37,377 nt of DNA from NCBI GenBank assembly GCA_007119175.1, contig SKQC01000120.1, positions 1 through 37,377 of the forward strand, in the 5' to 3' direction. Below are positions 17,991-26,485 of the stretch, in pieces. Within the stretch, counting starts at the first letter, position 1; the number at the start of each line of letters is the position of its first letter. The position numbers and the translations under genes were made by a program. Source of the stretch: Myxococcales bacterium. GTDB lineage: Bacteria; Myxococcota_A; Bradymonadia; Bradymonadales; Bradymonadaceae. The notes below the pieces were generated by a model. The model did no database searches. It was not told the origin of the DNA and worked only from the letters and a program-made list of their open reading frames with translations.

Positions 17991-18226
17991 TCGAGTCGTC
18001 CAATGGCCTCGACGTGGATTAATTCCACGCCGGCGATCCACTGCACGATGACGCCGACGAGGCAGGTGCTTAAGAGAAAGCAGATCGCAAAGATGACCGC
18101 CAATTCAAACCACCGTCGATTCGGTGACACGATGGCCGTCAGCGCTAAGCTCATAAAAAAGCTAATCGATGCCACCCAGGCCAATAACTCCGGCTGCACC
18201 GTCGTAATGAGAACTACTGCTTCCAT
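17975..18226 (-). CDS. Small two-TM membrane protein
   Basis: The 83-aa product has two hydrophobic helices (LLAWVASISFFMSLALTAIV and WFELAVIFAICFLLSTCLVGVIV) separated by a short charged turn. No family is recognised. The gene starts 9 bases after the CPBP protease gene, so the two are likely co-transcribed. It overlaps the TIGR02757 gene tail-to-tail by 16 bases. Confidence 0.65.
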   Translation of the reverse strand: MEAVVLITTVQPELLAWVASISFFMSLALTAIVSPNRRWFELAVIFAICFLLSTCLVGVIVQWIAGVELIHVEAIGRLDYSGG

Positions 18227-18235
18227 GATTGGTCT

Positions 18236-18880
18236 CTACCCGTCGCCGCTTTCTGAAGACGGCGTGGGATCTTGTGGGCGGGCGGCGATATGCATCAGGT
18301 TAAAAAAGTTGATCGTAAAATGGGCAATCACCGGGGCGAGAATATTTCCCGTATATAAATAGAGAAGTCCGAAGAGAAAACCCAGGACGACGGCCATGAT
18401 GGTCCAGGGTAGAAATTTCTTTCGATCCGGACCGATATGAATCAGCCCGAATATCAGGCTCGCCACGACCAGGCCTATCCAGTCGTTATAAAAGACCAGT
18501 TCACTCAATGCCTGCTGGAGAAATCCTCGAAAAAACACCTCCTCGGCAATTCCACTTGTCAGGGCAAAGATCAGCACCTGTGTCGGCGTCAACCTGCCGA
18601 GGATCTTACGGAATTCGTCGGTGAGCGTGCGGGCCCACTCGGTGGTCTTTTCTAGAATCCGGCTGGCAACAACCGTAGCGATGCCCAGCCCGGCGCCGAG
18701 CACCACATCGAGCCAGCGCGCCGTCTCCCATTGGTCGTGCCACTCGATGAGATTCAGATCGAGCCACACCGATCCCAGCAAGATCGCCAGGGCCAACATC
18801 AGCCCGTAAAATACGACGGCCATCGTCGTATAGGCGCTCGCCGGCGGCGGCGAGGGATGCTGCTCCGACGGCTCGCTCAC
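18236..18880 (-). CDS. CPBP-family intramembrane metalloprotease
   Basis: The 214-aa polytopic protein carries the CPBP/CAAX-type protease motifs: EEVFFRG, FGLIHIG, and HFTINFF. These supply the Glu-Glu, His and His/Asn residues at the intramembrane active site. I chose GTG 18880, which overlaps the preceding stop as GTGA and has GAGGAG five bases upstream; the ORF-track start at 18907 adds nine doubtful residues. The family includes protein-maturation and bacteriocin-immunity proteins, and the substrate cannot be told here. Confidence 0.9.
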   Translation of the reverse strand: MSEPSEQHPSPPPASAYTTMAVVFYGLMLALAILLGSVWLDLNLIEWHDQWETARWLDVVLGAGLGIATVVASRILEKTTEWARTLTDEFRKILGRLTPTQVLIFALTSGIAEEVFFRGFLQQALSELVFYNDWIGLVVASLIFGLIHIGPDRKKFLPWTIMAVVLGFLFGLLYLYTGNILAPVIAHFTINFFNLMHIAARPQDPTPSSESGDG

Positions 18881-19338
18881 GTCGACTCCTCGTTGGTATC
18901 GAGCCACTCGTCGGCCCGCTCCTCCAATTCCGGATGACGAAGCCGGCCGCGAAATCGCACTGTGGCGGCCTTAAATGGATATAACCGCCAGTCGATATGA
19001 AAACGAATCCGGCGCTGGCTACGGAAATACTCCTCCAATTTCTCGGAGAGAAATTCGATCGCTCCCAATACTCGCGCTCGCGAGGTGGTCGCCGACACAA
19101 AGCGTCGGTCCTGGTCCTGGACGATCATCGCCGCTTCTAAATCGAGGCGAAACTCACCGTCCGGTGACTGCAGCGACATCTGAGCGTAGACGAAGTCCTT
19201 TTCGTCCTCCACGGTCAGCGACAGTCGCTCTCCGGGCCGAAAATAAGCGCGAAGGCGGGTTTTTAATCGATCTTCAATCCGTCGAAGCGCCGCCTTTCTG
19301 ACGACGACCTCCGACGAGCTCGGTTTATTTTCGTCCAT
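18877..19338 (-). CDS. Conserved-looking hypothetical between tsaE and CPBP
   Basis: The 153-aa charged protein has no signal peptide or membrane segment. It has an Arg-rich helical start (ALRRIEDRLKTRLRAYFRPGER) followed by alternating strands (LSLTVEDEKDFVYAQMSL, FRLDLEAAMIV), and ends ERADEWLDTNEEST. I do not recognise it. ATG 19338 has GGGAG 8 bases upstream; the GTG at 19341 would overlap the tsaE stop as GTGA with a closer GGGAG. Overlaps at both ends place it within the tsaE-CPBP operon. Confidence 0.75.
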   Translation of the reverse strand: MDENKPSSSEVVVRKAALRRIEDRLKTRLRAYFRPGERLSLTVEDEKDFVYAQMSLQSPDGEFRLDLEAAMIVQDQDRRFVSATTSRARVLGAIEFLSEKLEEYFRSQRRIRFHIDWRLYPFKAATVRFRGRLRHPELEERADEWLDTNEEST

Positions 19339-19871
19339 CACGATAACTCCCGGTTCGCTGATTGATCCGGTGATGATAATTCGAGGGACTCAATTCGCTG
19401 TGCCCAGTCGTCGTCGGCCCATAATCGCGCCACTCGACGGTTGGCATTGCGCTCTAATTCCACGATTAGCCCCCTCCCCGGCCAGGCTCCGGGAATTCGG
19501 TTGAGCCACTCCACACAACTGATGCCCCGGCCACTTTCCACAGCATCCCAATATCCGATCGATTCCAGATCTGACCACCCCTCGAGGCGATATAGGTCGA
19601 TATGAAAGATGGGCGGCCTCGTCTCGTAGACCTGCATTAATGCATAGGTCGGACTCGTGGCCTGCCATCGATCGCTGTCGTCGATGGCGGCGACCACGCC
19701 CTGCATCATCGTCGTCTTTCCCGCCCCCAGCTCTCCAATAAGCCCGATAAAATCTCCGGGCTTTGCCTGAGAGGACAGCGAGATTCCGAGTTGGCGGGTC
19801 TGGTCCGCGTCGGCCAGCGCGAGCTGAGCCACCGGCGAGTCATGGACCCCCGAGTAGACTTGCGATTTCAC
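19338..19871 (-). CDS. tsaE: TsaE, tRNA t6A biosynthesis ATPase
   Basis: TsaE (YjeE) is the ATPase that supports t6A37 formation on tRNA with TsaB and TsaD. The visible motifs are Walker A GELGAGKTT, then SPTYALMQVYE, HIDLYRLEGWSDLESIGY and CVEWLNRIPGAWP. I chose GTG 19871 (177 aa) because AGGG lies about 6 bases upstream and the family starts near here. The ORF-track start at 19985 (GTG, overlapping the pseudokinase stop as GTGA) would add 38 residues unlike TsaE. The usual partners tsaB and tsaD are not in the window. Confidence 0.92.
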   Translation of the reverse strand: MKSQVYSGVHDSPVAQLALADADQTRQLGISLSSQAKPGDFIGLIGELGAGKTTMMQGVVAAIDDSDRWQATSPTYALMQVYETRPPIFHIDLYRLEGWSDLESIGYWDAVESGRGISCVEWLNRIPGAWPGRGLIVELERNANRRVARLWADDDWAQRIESLELSSPDQSANRELS

Positions 19872-19981
19872 ACCTATCCCTGATTTGCGGTATTGAGCCG
19901 AAGCTGATTTGACTGAAATGGGGCACCGACGCGAAAAAGGGCGCGAATTAAACTGTGTTCCGCCTACTCCCACCGTAGAAA

Positions 19982-21985
19982 TCACTGAACATACAGCGGA
20001 AATTCCACTCCACGTTCATGCACCGCACCGTGTTCGGGAAACCGCATGCCGCGAAATCGATCGATGAGACACTGACCGACCGGCCGGTTCTGATACTGCG
20101 ACTCCTGCAAACCCACTCCTCCGGTGGTACCGGTGGGGCGGATGAAGAATTTGATCGTCACGCCGCGAAACGAGGGATCGCTGTTGATCTCTTTCATTAC
20201 ACAGTCCCGCAACCTCGAAAAGTCGGCCATGATCACCTGGTTGATCTCCTGATCGGTCAGATGATGATCGGTTCCACTATCGTCGCTTAAATCAACGACC
20301 TGCTCTTCCCGTTCTTCTGTGGGACGCTCTCGGGCGGCGCTGCCGGCCGATGACGGTGCTGCTGCCGACTGGGCCTGGGCGACCTGGCGGGCCACTTCCT
20401 CCTCCGTCGCCTCCGGATTGAAGATCCCCTCCATGACGTCCGGATCGACCTCCATGGTCTGAAATTCAGTCGGCGGCGGCGAGAAGTGATAATCCATCGA
20501 CGCAAAGGCGCTCTCCATTGGGATCGGCTCCGGATCCGGCAGATTCAGCCACACCTGAATCATTCCGGCGAGCACGAAAAGTGCGACCACAATTCCTATC
20601 AATAACGCCGCCTTGCCACCTTTTTTGGCTTTACCGACCAGTTCGGCGCGTCGCTCAGCCTCTCGGCGCAATCTCTCTTCGCGCTCCGGAATATAGGCCA
20701 GCACCTTTTCTCGAAAGGCGTCGTGCTCCTGCAGCGGCCGACGTCCCTGGCTGACGCGATCGAGCACCTGAGAGTGCTCGTCGATTTCGTCGGCATATAA
20801 TTGCTCGAGGATCTCCTCCTCGGTAAACGGCCCGTAGTCGAGACCGTCCTTTTGGACCAGATAGCGATCCTCGCTGGTATCCCCTCGCGCCGGAGTCCCG
20901 ATCTCGTCCGGATCGAAAAGATCGAAAAGATCGGCCTCCGCCTCGTCGGGAGCTGCCTGCACAGCGGGTTTTATCGGCAGCGCTCCCGGCGGTGGCGGAC
21001 CGGTCAGTTTCGCCTCTGCATCGCGGGCGATCTCTTCGAATTCGTCGCGAAATTCCATCACCGACGACGGGCGCTGACCCGGATCGGAGCTAATACATCC
21101 ACTGATGAGACTAAATAGCGATGGCGGATAATTGGCCAGCACATCGACCGCCATATCATGGGCTTCTTTGCGATCGCTGGGAAGCCCGGTGGGACTGAGC
21201 AATTCAGCGGCGATCATCCCCAGGCTATACAGATCTGCTTGTTGCGACGCCTGCGACGGGTCCGCGGCCACTTCGGGGGCCACGTAGATACTGTCGACGT
21301 ACGCCCCTTCGCCCCGCTCATACAGATAGCCACTGACCACACGGCCATAGCCGAGGTTGCCGACTCGGACGTCTCCATCGCCGGTGACGTAGATGTTGTA
21401 AGGCGTCAATACAGCGTGGCAGATATTTCGGTCGTGGACGTCGCTCAACGCATCACAGGTATGGGCGAGCACGGTAAACGCATCACGCAAACTCAGCGTG
21501 CGTCCGCTCTCGCGCCGCTCGGACACCAACTGTGAGAGCGTCGCCCCCTCCACATACTCCATGGCAATAAAGATATCGCCGGAATCGCTGCGCCCCATTC
21601 CCACCGCACCGGTCAGGTTCGGGTGATCGATGGAACTTGCTTTACCGATGGCGGAGCGCATCCGCTTGAACTCGTCGTCTCCCGGATAGGTCATCTCCAG
21701 CAGCTTTAAAACCACCGGTTCTTGCGTTTTGCGATCATTGCACAAATAGCTTACGGCGCCACCGGAGCTGCCGAGGTAGCGCTCGACGAAAAAGCGTCCG
21801 CCCACTGAATCACCGGTCTTCAATGCCGTCGTCTCCGGGGCCTGACGACTGTCGCGAACGCCCGGTGCTTGAGGACGCACTGCCGGCTTCGGTGGTGGTC
21901 CGGGAGGGCCCTTTTTACCCTGTGGCTTCGGGGGACCTCCCGGAGGGGGGGCGGTGGCCTGCTTGTCATCTGAAGAATTACTCAT
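19982..21985 (-). CDS. Pseudokinase fused to GYF_2 and AgmX/PglI-type tail
   Basis: This is a 667-aa membrane protein. A Pro/Gly-rich leader (1-50) precedes a Hanks-type kinase fold (about 62-325). That fold keeps the hinge-like MEYVEGATL and the APE and keeps Lys94 (VVLKLL), but the catalytic loop reads HAVLTPYN (190-197) instead of HRDLKPEN and the DFG motif reads NLG (210-212). The helix C Glu also appears lost, so it is very probably catalytically dead. A GYF_2-like domain (374-421, KDGLDYGPFTEEEI) is followed by a charged helical stretch, one membrane helix (459-478) and a periplasmic tail. The tail ends in an AgmX/PglI-type domain (588-667, RLRDCVMKEINSDPSFRG...GLQESQYQNRPVGQCLIDRFRGMRFP) known from myxobacterial motility proteins. 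It overlaps the lipoprotein gene behind it by 8 bases. Confidence 0.9.
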   Translation of the reverse strand: MSNSSDDKQATAPPPGGPPKPQGKKGPPGPPPKPAVRPQAPGVRDSRQAPETTALKTGDSVGGRFFVERYLGSSGGAVSYLCNDRKTQEPVVLKLLEMTYPGDDEFKRMRSAIGKASSIDHPNLTGAVGMGRSDSGDIFIAMEYVEGATLSQLVSERRESGRTLSLRDAFTVLAHTCDALSDVHDRNICHAVLTPYNIYVTGDGDVRVGNLGYGRVVSGYLYERGEGAYVDSIYVAPEVAADPSQASQQADLYSLGMIAAELLSPTGLPSDRKEAHDMAVDVLANYPPSLFSLISGCISSDPGQRPSSVMEFRDEFEEIARDAEAKLTGPPPPGALPIKPAVQAAPDEAEADLFDLFDPDEIGTPARGDTSEDRYLVQKDGLDYGPFTEEEILEQLYADEIDEHSQVLDRVSQGRRPLQEHDAFREKVLAYIPEREERLRREAERRAELVGKAKKGGKAALLIGIVVALFVLAGMIQVWLNLPDPEPIPMESAFASMDYHFSPPPTEFQTMEVDPDVMEGIFNPEATEEEVARQVAQAQSAAAPSSAGSAARERPTEEREEQVVDLSDDSGTDHHLTDQEINQVIMADFSRLRDCVMKEINSDPSFRGVTIKFFIRPTGTTGGVGLQESQYQNRPVGQCLIDRFRGMRFPEHGAVHERGVEFPLYVQ

Positions 21986-22550
21986 CAGTTACATTCTCGT
22001 CGGACACAGATTCGTGCTCGCTGGCTTCACTGTCCACTTCTGGTTCGGGCGACGGCTCATCAATCCCATCATCCACTAAAATCGGGCGACGCTCGTCGAC
22101 GGGGAGGTCGACAAACCAACGCTGCTTCTCAGCTCCCCATCGCATGGGGATTTTCGCATCTCGGTCGTCGCGAAACTCGACGGTCAACTCTACCACGTCT
22201 CCATCCGAGGGGCCTTCGGGCACACTATCATCGGTGCTGATCCTCGAGATGAGCATCGGGCTCTCCAGTCGTGTCACCACGAGCATTCGCGATCGGTCCA
22301 CCGTTAACTCACCGTCGAATAGATCCGCCAGATCATCGTGCGCGGCTTCCAGCTCCCGCCGCGTCGGCGGCCAGACGGCGTCCATCGCCGATGCCCGCTC
22401 ACCGCGACGCAAATCGTCGAGAAACGCCGTCGCCACATCCTCCGGGCCCTCCACGCCATCGTCGCAGCCCATAAGCGCTCCCGACGCAACGGTGATGAGC
22501 AATATGACGAGGGCAATAACCGATTGGGCTTTAAGAGGTAAATGGTCCAT
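21978..22550 (-). CDS. Predicted inner-membrane lipoprotein
   Basis: The 190-aa product has lipobox GALMGC (Cys at about 29), followed by two Asp residues. Asp at +2 holds lipoproteins in the inner membrane in enterobacteria; whether that rule applies here is unknown. The mature part begins with helical segments (EDVATAFLDDLRRGERASAMDAVWPPTRRELEAAHDDLADLF), then strands (LTVEFRDDRDAKIPMRWG, QRWFVDLPVD), and looks like an NTF2/SnoaL-type or DUF4878-like fold. I chose ATG 22550 rather than the ORF-track TTG at 22574. The 3' end overlaps the pseudokinase gene by 8 bases, so a joint complex is plausible. Confidence 0.8.
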   Translation of the reverse strand: MDHLPLKAQSVIALVILLITVASGALMGCDDGVEGPEDVATAFLDDLRRGERASAMDAVWPPTRRELEAAHDDLADLFDGELTVDRSRMLVVTRLESPMLISRISTDDSVPEGPSDGDVVELTVEFRDDRDAKIPMRWGAEKQRWFVDLPVDERRPILVDDGIDEPSPEPEVDSEASEHESVSDENVTDE

Positions 22551-22633
22551 GGCGATGGTACTCGCGGGGGGCAAAAAGCGTCAAGGCAGCAGCATGTATT
22601 TAACGGCGTTCGCCACCGCAAGCTGCGCTATAT

Positions 22634-24670
22634 TCAGTGGGGCTCTTCGCCAGATTCCGAATCATCATCGGCGAGGGGCTGGCTCGGCTCCCGTCCGACC
22701 TTATTGGGAGCACCTGTCGACTTATCTCGCGAGAAATCGTCGGGGACTCCCAGCGAAAAACCGACGTCCTCTTCGGTTTCTTCCGCCGGATCCGCCCATA
22801 CGTCGGACGAAACGTCGTCGCCTGTATCTACTTCGTCCAATATCTGCAAATCCCAGCTCGACTCCACTGCGGTCGGCTTTTTTTGCGGATCGTCGGTAAT
22901 ATTAGAGACCTCCGAAATCGATGTGCGCCGGGTCGCTTCCTGCTGATCGGCGCCAGTGGCAGCCGTTGCGTTCTGGCCCAGTCGACGCAGTAACTCCAGA
23001 CGCTTTAGGCGCTGGATGACCTGATCGACGGATTCGTCGGTATCGCCGAGTAAGTCCCGTGCGTCCTCGATGCTCTGGCCATCCTCGAAAAACGCCAACA
23101 GGCGCCGTTCACTCTCCGTGAGGGTCTCCGGTGCCAACTGAGAAGCGCGCTCGATATCGATGACCAAGTCGGAGCGCGTCACCGGCCCTGACTGATCGGT
23201 CGCAAGTGTGCCCTTGCGATATAACTCCAGCAATAAAGCGTCCACATTGAGATTCAACCCCTGTGTCGGCCAGGCTTGACCGCCGTCGCGAGGCACATCG
23301 ATAAAGGCAAAGGTGCCGTGTTTGCCCTGGCACATCTTGCCCAGCAGGTATTTTGCCCGCGCGGTTTTTGCTTCCATCAAATCGCTGTCGTCGACGACTC
23401 CGTCGCGGCGAAGCTTCATCTCCAGCGGTTCTCCGCTCAACTCGGTGACAAGCTGGCGATAATGGCGGTGATTATGGTCGTCGAGAGCACCGTTTTTTCT
23501 CAGAAACTCAATGAGCAGACCGGCCGTATTTTCTCCCAGCGAATCGATCCCCTGCAGAGTCGTTCGATCGATGTACAGCACGAAACTATGGCCATCGAGC
23601 CCCACTTCCAGCCGGCCACGCAACCGGCGGTCGCGGATGGTATGCAACAAATCAACGACCGGCATCGACTGCAGACACCCTGAAAATCCGGAGACCGGAG
23701 GGATTCGCTTTAATTCATCGAGGACGCCGTCGAGTCCCTGACGTAACATTGCCGTCAATACTCGTTGCAGACGTTCGGCCCGATCCGTTGGCCGGGCTGT
23801 CAGTCCCAATTGATCCCAGTGCTCAGCGACCAGACTCGCCACCCGATGAGCCCCGGAAAAGTCATTGCTCGCCATATCGCCCAGTGGCGATATAGCCGTC
23901 ACTTCGGCACGCAATGCCGGCGCGCTGCCCGACGATGATTCGATGCGTGAGCGGGACTGCAACTCCGTCGATTCTCGCTCCCGGCCTCCCTCCACCGCCG
24001 TATCCGGCTCGTCGGCCCAGGGGTTTTCCTCGACCAATTCCTCGGCATCATAGCTGCGCCGCCGTCCGCTCCCAGTCAGCTTTCCGCCCGCCTCCTCGGT
24101 ATCGGAGATTTCTTCGACCTCCAGGATCATGCTCCCCGATCCATCGAGATCGATGACGTCGAGCAATTCTTCGGGGCTGACCCGGGCGGTGGGGAGATCG
24201 TTTTGAGTCGGTGGAGCATCGTTATCGAGGTCAGCTCCGTGAGTGGGAACCTCGACGGTCGGCGTGCGGTGGGCGTTGGAGCCCACCTCGATAGGAGGCG
24301 GAATTTCGTCGGCGCCATGCTCGTCGTCGCCCGATGCTCCGAGCAATTCGTGGCACAAATTGATCAGCTGCGAGCCCGAAAACGGGCGGCTCAACCAGGG
24401 GCGGTCAGCAAACGCATCGCGCGATCGCTCCACACCGCTGACCAGCACCGGAAGTTGGCGTCCGTCGCAGTGATGAATCCACTGCTCGGCAGCCTCGATA
24501 CCGCTGTCGACATCGATAATCGCCAGTTGAGCACGTGCAGCCCCGGGAGGCGAACCCCTGAGGAGCTCGACTTCAAAGAAATCCGAGCTCTCCAGGCATT
24601 CGCTCATCACTTGCGCGACCGTGGCGTTTCCCTGAAGAATCGCCACCTTTTTCAACGCGTCCGGGGCCAT
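22634..24670 (-). CDS. DUF4388 protein with degenerate receiver domain
   Basis: The 678-aa product has an N-terminal receiver-like domain (about 1-112). It lacks the acidic pair near the start (KKVAILQGN), and the usual Lys is Arg (LSRPFSG). Asp near AIIDVDSG may stand at the acceptor position. A long acidic linker follows. A DUF4388/PATAN-type domain lies around 329-434 (FSGCLQSMPVVDLLHTIRDRRLRGRLEV), followed by a further helical region, then an acidic tail. DUF4388 proteins are common regulators or adaptors in myxobacteria. I chose ATG 24670; the ORF-track start is a TTG overlapping the upstream stop with no Shine-Dalgarno. It lies 14 bases after the HEAT-like lipoprotein gene, so co-transcription is likely. 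Confidence 0.85.
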   Translation of the reverse strand: MAPDALKKVAILQGNATVAQVMSECLESSDFFEVELLRGSPPGAARAQLAIIDVDSGIEAAEQWIHHCDGRQLPVLVSGVERSRDAFADRPWLSRPFSGSQLINLCHELLGASGDDEHGADEIPPPIEVGSNAHRTPTVEVPTHGADLDNDAPPTQNDLPTARVSPEELLDVIDLDGSGSMILEVEEISDTEEAGGKLTGSGRRRSYDAEELVEENPWADEPDTAVEGGRERESTELQSRSRIESSSGSAPALRAEVTAISPLGDMASNDFSGAHRVASLVAEHWDQLGLTARPTDRAERLQRVLTAMLRQGLDGVLDELKRIPPVSGFSGCLQSMPVVDLLHTIRDRRLRGRLEVGLDGHSFVLYIDRTTLQGIDSLGENTAGLLIEFLRKNGALDDHNHRHYRQLVTELSGEPLEMKLRRDGVVDDSDLMEAKTARAKYLLGKMCQGKHGTFAFIDVPRDGGQAWPTQGLNLNVDALLLELYRKGTLATDQSGPVTRSDLVIDIERASQLAPETLTESERRLLAFFEDGQSIEDARDLLGDTDESVDQVIQRLKRLELLRRLGQNATAATGADQQEATRRTSISEVSNITDDPQKKPTAVESSWDLQILDEVDTGDDVSSDVWADPAEETEEDVGFSLGVPDDFSRDKSTGAPNKVGREPSQPLADDDSESGEEPH

Positions 24671-24684
24671 CGAGCTCGCTCGGT

Positions 24685-26442
24685 TCAAGTATCTTGATGC
24701 TGCAACCAGGCCTGAAGCATTCGCAGCCGCCGGTGGTCACGCTGATATTCAGAGCCAGAACGGGCCGACTCCGACTCCAAAACGTCCTCGATCGCCGCTG
24801 CGAGCTCGGCACTTGGCACGCGATAGCCGGCAAAGGTCAGAGTCTCCCGCAGATCGAGATCCCGCGTATCGAGTGCCTCGGCAACCACCGGACCGGCCGC
24901 CGCTGCCGGCATTCGACTCAATTCCATGACGGCCTTTGTGGCTTTGTGCTCGTCTTCGGAGCCGATATAGCCACCGAAGCATGCGGCCTGAGCTGCATCG
25001 TCGTCGGCTTCTTCACACTCGTCCATCACATCAAAGGCTCCTGTAAACGATGCCAGCTTCTCATTGAGCTCTTCGTCCTCGATTTCCTCGACGAGCGATT
25101 CGAATTCCTCGCGATCTTCGGCTTCTGCGAGCAGGGTAAACGACTGAGCGGCGATCCACTGCGGGCGCAACTGCTCGGTGAGCGGAACTGGGTTTATATC
25201 GTCGTCTTCTTCGGCAGCGCGCTCCATGGCCTGAAAACGAGCGGCCATGCCGGGAATGATATCGGCACCGGTCATCTCCATCAGGGTCGACCGCGAATCA
25301 CGGTCCCCCAGACGGGCCAGTGCCCGAGCACTGTCCTGAAGCATCTGAAAGCCGGCCGGTCCGTCAATGACCTCCTCCCAGTCGCTAAACGTCTCGCCCT
25401 GAACGGTGGCTTCTAAAATCGGCCGGGCGTCGGAATCGCCGATATCGCCGAGGCCACGCACCATCTCGTTGATCGTTCGCACTTCGGTGGCTCGCCAATG
25501 TCCGAGTCGATCACCGCTCAAATCCGGCGCTTCAACTTCCGATTCCAACTCCTCAACATATAACTCCACCGCCTCTGGTGCCCGTAGCGCTGACAGGTGC
25601 TCGGCGGCCGTATGCTTCGATGTGTTTTGCGGAAAATGCTCGTTGTCACCCGGGCTGTCATAGGTCATCAACAGCCTTTGAATATCTTCGTTCTCTCCTT
25701 GAAATGCCTCGATAAGAAGTGGCGCCATCGACGGTCCGACCTGCTGAATTGCCAGACCACAGGCCTCGGAGGTCGTTCTGCCGTCTTCTCCGGAGAGAAA
25801 CCGTGCAAAGACCAATGCCCGCTTTAGATCCTCGTCCACCGATTCCGGTTGCTCCTGCGCGAGACCGCCTACGAACTCACAGGCTGCTCGGTGGAGATCG
25901 ATGGGATAGTTGTCGACATCGAGCTCGAAGACCTCGAGAGCCTTTTCAATGGCGTCTGGCTCCGGCATATACGATAAGCCACGCAGGATTCCCACCCGCC
26001 GGCTATTGTCGCCGGTCTCGTCGAATACCTCGATCATTCTCGGAATCGCATCGCTGGCACCGATTTCGCCGAGGGTGCGGGCGGCGGCATCGCCGTATCC
26101 GGTGTGGTCTTCGGCGAGCTCCTCGAGATAGGCTTCCTTCGCGCCCGGAAGCCGCCACTCGATGAGCCGACGCATCACGTCTGATCGAAGCCGCTCTTCT
26201 TCGAGGTATACATTGGCCGTGGACTCGGCAATCTCGTCGCGCCGGTCTTCCGGAAAATACCGCAACTGCTCCACCGCCAAACGGCGCTGCGAGGAGTCGC
26301 CCTCCTCCAGCATCTCTGCGACGTAATCCGGGTCCTCCCAATCGGGGCGTTCACACCCCGTGGTGACGAACACCATAGACACGATTCCAACCAGCACCGT
26401 AGCGAGCACGGCGCACCGATTTGCATCCACCGATTCTGTCAT
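24685..26442 (-). CDS. HEAT-repeat-like lipoprotein
   Basis: The 585-aa product has a lipobox VTTGC (Cys30), then helical repeats that resemble HEAT/PBS-type solenoids: QRRLAVEQLRYFPEDRRDEIA, AAARTLGEIGASDAIPRMIEVFDE, ARALARLGDRDSRSTLMEMTG. These usually form protein-binding scaffolds. I chose ATG 26442, which is preceded by GGAG with good spacing; the ORF-track start at 26613 lies inside hpt. Two Cys near residues 500-520 (DECEEAD, AACFGGY) may pair. It begins the set of envelope genes that runs down to the pseudokinase. Confidence 0.85.
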   Translation of the reverse strand: MTESVDANRCAVLATVLVGIVSMVFVTTGCERPDWEDPDYVAEMLEEGDSSQRRLAVEQLRYFPEDRRDEIAESTANVYLEEERLRSDVMRRLIEWRLPGAKEAYLEELAEDHTGYGDAAARTLGEIGASDAIPRMIEVFDETGDNSRRVGILRGLSYMPEPDAIEKALEVFELDVDNYPIDLHRAACEFVGGLAQEQPESVDEDLKRALVFARFLSGEDGRTTSEACGLAIQQVGPSMAPLLIEAFQGENEDIQRLLMTYDSPGDNEHFPQNTSKHTAAEHLSALRAPEAVELYVEELESEVEAPDLSGDRLGHWRATEVRTINEMVRGLGDIGDSDARPILEATVQGETFSDWEEVIDGPAGFQMLQDSARALARLGDRDSRSTLMEMTGADIIPGMAARFQAMERAAEEDDDINPVPLTEQLRPQWIAAQSFTLLAEAEDREEFESLVEEIEDEELNEKLASFTGAFDVMDECEEADDDAAQAACFGGYIGSEDEHKATKAVMELSRMPAAAAGPVVAEALDTRDLDLRETLTFAGYRVPSAELAAAIEDVLESESARSGSEYQRDHRRLRMLQAWLQHQDT

Positions 26443-26485
26443 GGGTCTCTCCGTATGAACGAAAACTGCGTCCGAGAACTGTTGT

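Noticed and set aside
21823-22899. Plus-strand ORF of 358 aa
   Set aside because: It lies antisense across the pseudokinase start, a lipoprotein and the end of the DUF4388 gene. Its Ser/Arg-rich composition is typical of a shadow frame.
24694-25416. Plus-strand ORF of 240 aa
   Set aside because: It is antisense to the HEAT-like lipoprotein, which has a signal peptide, a Shine-Dalgarno and repeats.
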